Shown in pieces: positions 58,915 to 64,000 of a stretch of 64,000 nucleotides of DNA (positions are counted from its first letter, which is position 1; the number at the start of each line of letters is the position of its first letter). The DNA lies in contig NZ_MLAJ01000002.1 in assembly GCF_002000485.1 (NCBI RefSeq), positions 310,001 through 374,000 of the forward strand. The letters are read 5' to 3'. Below the pieces are notes generated by a model. That model searched no databases. It had not been told where the DNA came from and worked only from the letters and a program-made list of their open reading frames with translations. Source of the DNA: Rodentibacter ratti. GTDB taxonomy: Bacteria; Pseudomonadota; Gammaproteobacteria; Enterobacterales; Pasteurellaceae. The position numbers were made by a program, and so were the translations under genes.

Positions 58915-61398
58915 ATGAGCTTAAGTCGTCGAGACTTTATGAAGGCCAATGCAGCTATGGCAGCAGCAACGGCAGCGGGATTAACTATCCCAGTCAAAAA
59001 TGTGGTTGCGGCAGAATCCGAAATTAAATGGGATAAAGCAGTATGCCGTTTCTGCGGTACCGGCTGTGCCGTACTGGTAGGAACTAAAGATGGACGTGTT
59101 GTTGCTTCCCAAGGCGATCCTGATGCCGAAGTAAACCGTGGTTTAAACTGTATTAAAGGTTATTTCTTACCAAAAATTATGTATGGTAAGGATCGTTTAA
59201 CGCAGCCGATGTTGCGTATGACAAACGGCAAATTCGATAAAAACGGGGATTTTGCACCTGTTTCTTGGAATGTTGCCTTTAAAACCATGGCTGAAAAATT
59301 TAAAGAAGCCTTTAAACAAAACGGGCAAAATGCGGTTGGGATGTTCAGTTCCGGTCAATCAACCATTTGGGAAGGCTATGCGAAAAACAAACTTTGGAAA
59401 GCCGGTTTCCGTTCAAACAATGTGGACCCGAATGCACGTCATTGTATGGCATCCGCTGCGGTCGCCTTTATGCGTACCTTTGGTATGGATGAACCAATGG
59501 GTTGCTATGATGATATTGAGCAAGCCGAAGCATTTGTCCTTTGGGGTTCAAATATGGCGGAAATGCACCCGATTTTGTGGTCTCGTATCACAGATCGTCG
59601 CATTTCTAATCCTGATGTGAAAGTAGCGGTTCTCTCAACTTTTGAACATCGCAGTTTTGAGCTTGCCGATCACGGTTTAGTGTTTACACCGCAAACCGAT
59701 TTGGCGATTATGAACTACATCATTAACTATCTCATTCAAAATAATGCGATCAATTGGGATTTTGTGAATAAACACACCAAATTTAAACGTGGTGAAACCA
59801 ATATCGGTTATGGTTTACGTCCTGAAAATCCGTTAGAGAAAGACACGAATCGTAAAACCGCAGGTAAAATGCACGATTCATCATTTGAAGAATTGAAGCA
59901 ATTAGTGTCGGAATATACCCTTGAAAAAGTATCAGAAATGTCAGGGGTAGACAAAGCTCAACTTGAGAATTTAGCGAAACTTTACGCAGATCCAAATAAA
60001 AAAGTGGTGTCGTTCTGGACAATGGGCTTTAACCAACATACACGTGGCGTATGGGCAAACCACTTGATTTACAATATTCATCTATTAACCGGCAAAATTT
60101 CTATTCCGGGTTGTGGTCCATTCTCATTAACCGGTCAACCTTCCGCTTGTGGTACGGCTCGTGAGGTCGGTTCTTTCCCACATCGTTTACCGGCAGATTT
60201 AGTGGTGACAAATCCGAAACACCGCGAAACAGCCGAGCGTATTTGGAAATTACCGAAAGGTACCATCTCTGACAAAGTAGGTTTGGATACCATCGCACAA
60301 GATCGTGCAATGCACGATGGTAAAATGAACGTATTGTGGCAGATGTGTAACAACAATATGCAAGCCGGCCCCAATATCAATGCCGACCGCTTGCCGGGCT
60401 GGCGTAAAGAAGGCAACTTCGTGATTGTCTCCGATCCTTATCCAACAGTCTCCGCACTATCCGCCGATTTAATCCTTCCAACAGCAATGTGGGTAGAAAA
60501 AGAAGGGGCATATGGTAATGCCGAGCGCCGTACGCAATTTTGGCGTCAACAAGTAAAAGCACCGGGAGAAGCGAAATCTGACCTATGGCAATTAATGGAA
60601 TTTGCTAAATATTTCACAACTGATGAAATGTGGACGGAAGAATTGCTCGCACAAATGCCGGAATATCGTGGAAAAACACTGTATGACGTGCTATTTAAAA
60701 ATGGTCAAGTGGATAAATTCCCACTCAGCGAACTGGCTGAAGGTCAATTAAATGATGAATCCGAACACTTTGGCTATTATGTGCATAAAGGTCTATTTGA
60801 AGAGTATGCCGAATTTGGTCGAGGTCACGGGCATGATTTAGCACCTTTCGATATGTATCACAAAGCTCGCGGGTTACGTTGGCCGGTCGTTGACGGAAAA
60901 GAAACCTTATGGCGTTATCGTGAAGGTTACGATCCTTACGTAAAAGAAGGCGAAGGTGTGGCATTCTATGGTTATCCGGACAAAAAAGCGATTATCCTTG
61001 CCGTACCTTATGAACCACCTGCAGAATCTCCGGATGCGGAATTCGACTTGTGGTTATCAACCGGTCGTGTTCTTGAACACTGGCACACAGGAAGCATGAC
61101 TCGCCGCGTGCAAGAATTGCATCGCTCATTCCCAAATAATTTAGTGTGGATGAACCCATTAGATGCAGAAGCTCGGGGACTACGTCACGGAGATAAAATT
61201 AAAATTTCATCCCGCCGTGGTGAAATGATTTCTTATCTGGATACTCGCGGACGTAACAAACCGCCTCGTGGCCTAGTCTATACTACTTTCTTTGATGCAG
61301 GTCAGCTTGCTAATGTATTAACACTTGATGCAACAGACCCAATTTCAAAAGAAACCGACTTTAAAAAATGTGCGGTAAAAGTAGAAAAGGCTGTGTAA
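58915..61398 (+). CDS. napA: Periplasmic nitrate reductase catalytic subunit
   Basis: Reduces nitrate to nitrite in the periplasm. The 827-aa precursor has a twin-arginine signal ([17 protein letters not shown]), a [4Fe-4S] site at Cys44, Cys47, Cys51 and Cys79 ([20 protein letters not shown]), and the molybdenum-ligand Cys177 in [13 protein letters not shown], with bis-MGD binding domains after it. GGGGGAAA precedes the ATG. It receives electrons from NapB, fed by NapC and NapGH. Confidence 0.97.
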   Translation: MSLSRRDFMKANAAMAAATAAGLTIPVKNVVAAESEIKWDKAVCRFCGTGCAVLVGTKDGRVVASQGDPDAEVNRGLNCIKGYFLPKIMYGKDRLTQPMLRMTNGKFDKNGDFAPVSWNVAFKTMAEKFKEAFKQNGQNAVGMFSSGQSTIWEGYAKNKLWKAGFRSNNVDPNARHCMASAAVAFMRTFGMDEPMGCYDDIEQAEAFVLWGSNMAEMHPILWSRITDRRISNPDVKVAVLSTFEHRSFELADHGLVFTPQTDLAIMNYIINYLIQNNAINWDFVNKHTKFKRGETNIGYGLRPENPLEKDTNRKTAGKMHDSSFEELKQLVSEYTLEKVSEMSGVDKAQLENLAKLYADPNKKVVSFWTMGFNQHTRGVWANHLIYNIHLLTGKISIPGCGPFSLTGQPSACGTAREVGSFPHRLPADLVVTNPKHRETAERIWKLPKGTISDKVGLDTIAQDRAMHDGKMNVLWQMCNNNMQAGPNINADRLPGWRKEGNFVIVSDPYPTVSALSADLILPTAMWVEKEGAYGNAERRTQFWRQQVKAPGEAKSDLWQLMEFAKYFTTDEMWTEELLAQMPEYRGKTLYDVLFKNGQVDKFPLSELAEGQLNDESEHFGYYVHKGLFEEYAEFGRGHGHDLAPFDMYHKARGLRWPVVDGKETLWRYREGYDPYVKEGEGVAFYGYPDKKAIILAVPYEPPAESPDAEFDLWLSTGRVLEHWHTGSMTRRVQELHRSFPNNLVWMNPLDAEARGLRHGDKIKISSRRGEMISYLDTRGRNKPPRGLVYTTFFDAGQLANVLTLDATDPISKETDFKKCAVKVEKAV

Positions 61399-61433
61399 AA
61401 AACGACATAAAAACCAACCGCACTTGTCACTAG

Positions 61434-61464
61434 GATAGGAAATGAAACAAATTCATTTCCTATC
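61434..61464 (+). promoter_or_regulatory. Hairpin over the napG translation start
   Basis: GATAGGAAATGAA (61434-61446) and TTCATTTCCTATC (61452-61464) make a perfect 13-bp stem with a five-base loop. The stem contains part of the ribosome site and the first ATG of napG, and no T-run follows. Confidence 0.7.
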
Positions 61465-62302
61465 AAAAGTGCAATCAATATTTAAAGAGAAAATGAAAAA
61501 AGCCACACTAAATCCTGAACGCCGACGCTTTCTAAAAGAGACTACCCGTACTGCGGGTGGTCTTGTTGGCATAGGAATTTTGCTGGGGTTACAACAAAAT
61601 CAAAGCTTAGCCCGTGAAGGTGTAGCGCTACGCCCGCCGTTTGCACTGCAAGATGCAAAAGCATTTTCTGCTGCTTGTATTCGTTGTGGTCAATGCGTAC
61701 AGGCTTGCCCTTATGATATGTTGCATCTAGCGTCGCTTCTGTCGCCGGTAGAAGCAGGTACACCATACTTCATTGCACGTGATAAACCTTGTGAAATGTG
61801 TCCTGATATTCCATGCGCACACGCTTGTCCAAGTGGAGCACTAGACCGCGATGCAACGGATATCAACGAATCACGTATGGGATTATCCGTATTGTTAGAC
61901 CATGAAACCTGTCTCAACTGGCAAGGTCTCCGTTGTGATGTGTGCTATCGTGTTTGTCCGCTAATCGACAAAGCAATTACTTTGGAAAAACAACACAATC
62001 CTCGGTCGGATAAACACGCTTTACTCATCCCGACAGTGCATTCCGATGCCTGCACCGGTTGTGGTAAATGTGAACAAGCCTGTGTGCTGGAAGAAGCGGC
62101 AATTAAGATTTTACCAATGGATCTGGCGAAAGGTATGTTAGGCAAACATTATCGTTTAGGTTGGGAGGAAAAAGAAAAAGCCGGGCATTCTCTTGCACCG
62201 AAAGATATCATTTCTTTACCTGCCCGCACACCAGAGGCTACAGTGACGATACCGGAGGTCGCAGAACCTGTTTTGGCACCAATTTTAGAGGTAACCAAAT
62301 AA
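61442..62302 (+). CDS. napG: Ferredoxin-type quinol dehydrogenase component NapG
   Basis: Periplasmic iron-sulfur protein working with NapH as a quinol dehydrogenase for NapAB. It has a twin-arginine motif ([16 protein letters not shown]) and four cysteine groups: [35 protein letters not shown] and [11 protein letters not shown]. The ATG at 61442 has a good ribosome site but lies inside a long hairpin and gives 286 aa with a long region before the RR pair. The ATG at 61493 gives 269 aa and a more usual Tat signal. Either is possible. Confidence 0.92.
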   Translation: MKQIHFLSKVQSIFKEKMKKATLNPERRRFLKETTRTAGGLVGIGILLGLQQNQSLAREGVALRPPFALQDAKAFSAACIRCGQCVQACPYDMLHLASLLSPVEAGTPYFIARDKPCEMCPDIPCAHACPSGALDRDATDINESRMGLSVLLDHETCLNWQGLRCDVCYRVCPLIDKAITLEKQHNPRSDKHALLIPTVHSDACTGCGKCEQACVLEEAAIKILPMDLAKGMLGKHYRLGWEEKEKAGHSLAPKDIISLPARTPEATVTIPEVAEPVLAPILEVTK

Positions 62303-63168
62303 TGGCAGCAAATGCACCTAAACATGCTGGGAGAGAAGCCCGTCAAAAATGGGGATGGTGGTATGCCAACCGCTTTTTGTTTTGGCGACGTTTAAGTCAA
62401 CTAGGCATTCTTGCGATGTTTTTAAGTGGTCCTTGTTTTAATGTGTGGATCTTAAAAGGTAATTACAGTGGTAGCCTACTGTTTGATACGATTCCTTTGA
62501 GTGATCCCTTAATCACTGCTGAAAGCCTTGCTGCGGGTCATTTACCCGATCTTCTGACCTTAATCGGTGCCATAATTATTGTACTTTGCTACGCAATACT
62601 GGGAAGTAAAGTATTTTGTGGTTGGGTTTGTCCACTAAACATTGTGACAGATACTGCAGCATGGTTACGTCGTAAACTTGGTATTCGTCAAACGGCAAAA
62701 CTCCCTAGAGGATTACGCTATGGTATTTTGACGATGATTTTAGTCGGCAGTGCTGTAAGCGGAATGTTACTGTGGGAATGGATTAATCCTGTTGCAGCAT
62801 TAGGACGCGCTTTTGTATTCGGATTGGGTGCGACAGCTTGGTTAATCGCGGTAGTTTTTCTTTTTGATTTGTTGATTGTCGAACACGGTTGGTGCGGACA
62901 TTTATGCCCAATCGGCGCGACTTACGGCATTATTGGTGCCAAAAGTATTCTCCGAATTAAAGTCATTGATCGCAGCAAATGTGACAATTGTATGGATTGC
63001 TATAACGTCTGTCCGGAAGCACAAGTGTTACGTTCACCTTTACACGGAAAAAAAGATGATAGCCTACTTGTGCTTTCGAAAGATTGCATCAGCTGTGGAC
63101 GTTGTATTGACGTCTGCGCTGAAAAAGTTTTTAAATTTTCAACTCGATTCAATCATTCAGGGGAGTGA
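62302..63168 (+). CDS. napH: Quinol dehydrogenase membrane component NapH
   Basis: Inner membrane protein that draws electrons from quinol and passes them to NapG. The 288-aa protein has four membrane helices. Two cysteine motifs, CGWVCPLN and CGHLCPIGA, lie at the membrane face, and two C-terminal [4Fe-4S] motifs are present, CDNCMDCYNVCP and CISCGRCIDVC. The ATG at 62302 overlaps the napG stop (TAATG); an in-frame extension into napG is not real. Confidence 0.95.
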   Translation: MAANAPKHAGREARQKWGWWYANRFLFWRRLSQLGILAMFLSGPCFNVWILKGNYSGSLLFDTIPLSDPLITAESLAAGHLPDLLTLIGAIIIVLCYAILGSKVFCGWVCPLNIVTDTAAWLRRKLGIRQTAKLPRGLRYGILTMILVGSAVSGMLLWEWINPVAALGRAFVFGLGATAWLIAVVFLFDLLIVEHGWCGHLCPIGATYGIIGAKSILRIKVIDRSKCDNCMDCYNVCPEAQVLRSPLHGKKDDSLLVLSKDCISCGRCIDVCAEKVFKFSTRFNHSGE

Positions 63169-63173
63169 TTAAT

Positions 63174-63617
63174 ATGACCAATCAGGTATCTAAAATTTTA
63201 GTGGGATTCATGACCGCACTTTTTGCCGGTTACTTAATGGCGAACGATGTCCAACCTATCGGTAAAGACCTAACTCAATCGCCGGAAAATATTGCACCGG
63301 CATTCCACACTGCACCGCGTGAAACGGAGTTACCGGCATTAAATTATGTGAACCAACCACCAATGGTGCCACACAGTGTGGCTAATTATCAGGTGACCAA
63401 AAATGTGAATCAATGCTTAAACTGCCACAGCCCGGAAAATTCACGTTTAAGTGGAGCAACCCGAATCAGCCCGACACACTTTATGGATCGTGATGGAAAC
63501 ATTGGTTCAAGCTCATCACCACGCCGTTATTTTTGTTTACAATGCCATGTTTCTCAATCAAATGTCGATCCTATCGTACCAAATGATTTCAAACCGATGA
63601 AAGGTTACGGTAACTAA
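63174..63617 (+). CDS. napB: Periplasmic nitrate reductase cytochrome c subunit NapB
   Basis: Diheme electron carrier to NapA. The 147-aa precursor has a signal peptide (about 1-23) and two heme sites, CLNCH and CLQCH, with distal histidines in VPHSV and SPTHFMDRDG. GGGGAG lies nine bases before the ATG at 63174; an in-frame GTG at 63165 overlaps the napH end and is less likely. Confidence 0.95.
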   Translation: MTNQVSKILVGFMTALFAGYLMANDVQPIGKDLTQSPENIAPAFHTAPRETELPALNYVNQPPMVPHSVANYQVTKNVNQCLNCHSPENSRLSGATRISPTHFMDRDGNIGSSSSPRRYFCLQCHVSQSNVDPIVPNDFKPMKGYGN

Positions 63618-63629
63618 TAAGGAAGGATT

Positions 63630-64000
63630 ATGTCAGAGAAAAAACCAAATTTCATCGTGCGCTTTTGGCGTTGGTTTCGTAAACCAAGCCGTCTAGCCGT
63701 GGGAACAATCATTACTCTTGCTTTTATCGGCGGTATTTTATCTTGGGTAGGTTTTAATTACGGCTTAGAGCAAACGAATACTGAAAAATTCTGTGCAAGC
63801 TGCCATATGAATGACGCCTATCCGGAATATCTTCACAGCGTACATTACCAAACCCGTACGGGTGTAGGCGCGAGCTGTCCGGATTGCCATGTACCACACG
63901 AATTTGGGCCGAAGATGAAACGCAAAATCATTGCCGCAAAAGAGGTCTATGCCCATTACACTGGTAAAGTGGATACATTGGAGAAATTTAATCAGCATCG
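63630..64000 (+). CDS. napC: Membrane-anchored tetraheme cytochrome NapC (partial, runs off the window)
   Basis: Quinol-oxidising cytochrome that feeds NapB. 123 codons are visible: a cytoplasmic start MSEKKPNFIVRFWRWFRKPS, one membrane anchor (about 23-43), and the first two of the expected four heme motifs, CASCH and CPDCH. AAGGA precedes the ATG, 12 bases after napB. It completes a napFDAGHBC order. Confidence 0.95.
   Translation, partial: MSEKKPNFIVRFWRWFRKPSRLAVGTIITLAFIGGILSWVGFNYGLEQTNTEKFCASCHMNDAYPEYLHSVHYQTRTGVGASCPDCHVPHEFGPKMKRKIIAAKEVYAHYTGKVDTLEKFNQH

Noticed and set aside
62161..62301. An N-terminal extension of napH into napG
   Set aside because: The added residues do not fit the family, and the ATG at 62302 overlaps the napG stop in a standard coupling arrangement.

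Overview
The window comes from a gammaproteobacterium of the family Pasteurellaceae. The main sign is the very frequent 9-mer AAGTGCGGT or its complement, the Haemophilus-type DNA uptake signal, often as inverted pairs serving as transcription terminators. A low-to-moderate GC content, Haemophilus-like gene neighbourhoods (priA-trmB-yggL, yejK/yejLM, a napFDAGHBC operon) and protein sequences support this. The Hin-type uptake motif points to the Haemophilus/Aggregatibacter/Pasteurella side of the family. Genus and species cannot be settled from the sequence alone.

Layout. 1-277: no conventional gene, but a compact arrangement resembling a type I toxin-antitoxin or antisense-RNA locus. 278-6757: tgt, a hemerythrin/TusA-like pair, a YeiH-family membrane protein, and yajC-secD-secF. 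7047-11482 (minus): glyA, purD, purH. 11667-13918 (minus): doxX, dsbD, divergent from arcA (14102), then smpB. 15483-18281 (minus): obgE, an EamA transporter, rpmA, rplU, divergent from ispB, queH, psiE. 20846-23074: tRNA-Ala, gltX, and four identical tRNA-Val genes. 23166-28822: a GT32 glycosyltransferase, an amidohydrolase, yejM-yejL divergent from yejK, and bamE. 28870-34162: cpxRA, copper efflux (copA-copZ divergent from cueR), metJ. 34368-37190: an AT-rich glycosyltransferase cluster with one frameshifted gene. 37418-40324: rpmE, mutY-yggX-mltC. 40616-40780: tRNA-Asn and tRNA-Phe. 41017-50145: methyltransferase, mtr, M48 lipoprotein, acrRAB, ftsN. 50223-53683: priA divergent from trmB, then yggL. 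53790-57683 (minus): ferric iron uptake fbpABC. 58011-64000: napFDAGHB and the first part of napC.

How the genes work together. Most of the window is housekeeping: Sec export (YajC/SecDF), purine and one-carbon synthesis (GlyA, PurH, PurD), translation (L21, L27, L31, SmpB, GltX, ObgE, seven tRNAs), tRNA queuosine (Tgt, QueH), ubiquinone or menaquinone side chain (IspB), and envelope upkeep (BamE, YejM, FtsN, MltC, CpxRA, AcrAB). The respiratory theme is strong: ArcA, DsbD and a complete periplasmic nitrate reductase operon beside an iron uptake operon with a Fur-like site. The three glycosyltransferases at 34-37 kb lack uptake signals, are much richer in AT, and probably build variable lipooligosaccharide.

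Regulatory sites are readable in several gaps: a PurR box at purH, a 19-bp-spacer MerR-type promoter at copZA, a TrpR-like operator at mtr, a CpxR box before bamE-cpxRA, a TetR-type operator at acrRAB, and a Fur box at fbpA. Other points of interest are the 5' antisense locus, a REP/REPIN repeat family, a row of hairpins between purH and purD, and a long hairpin that hides the napG start.
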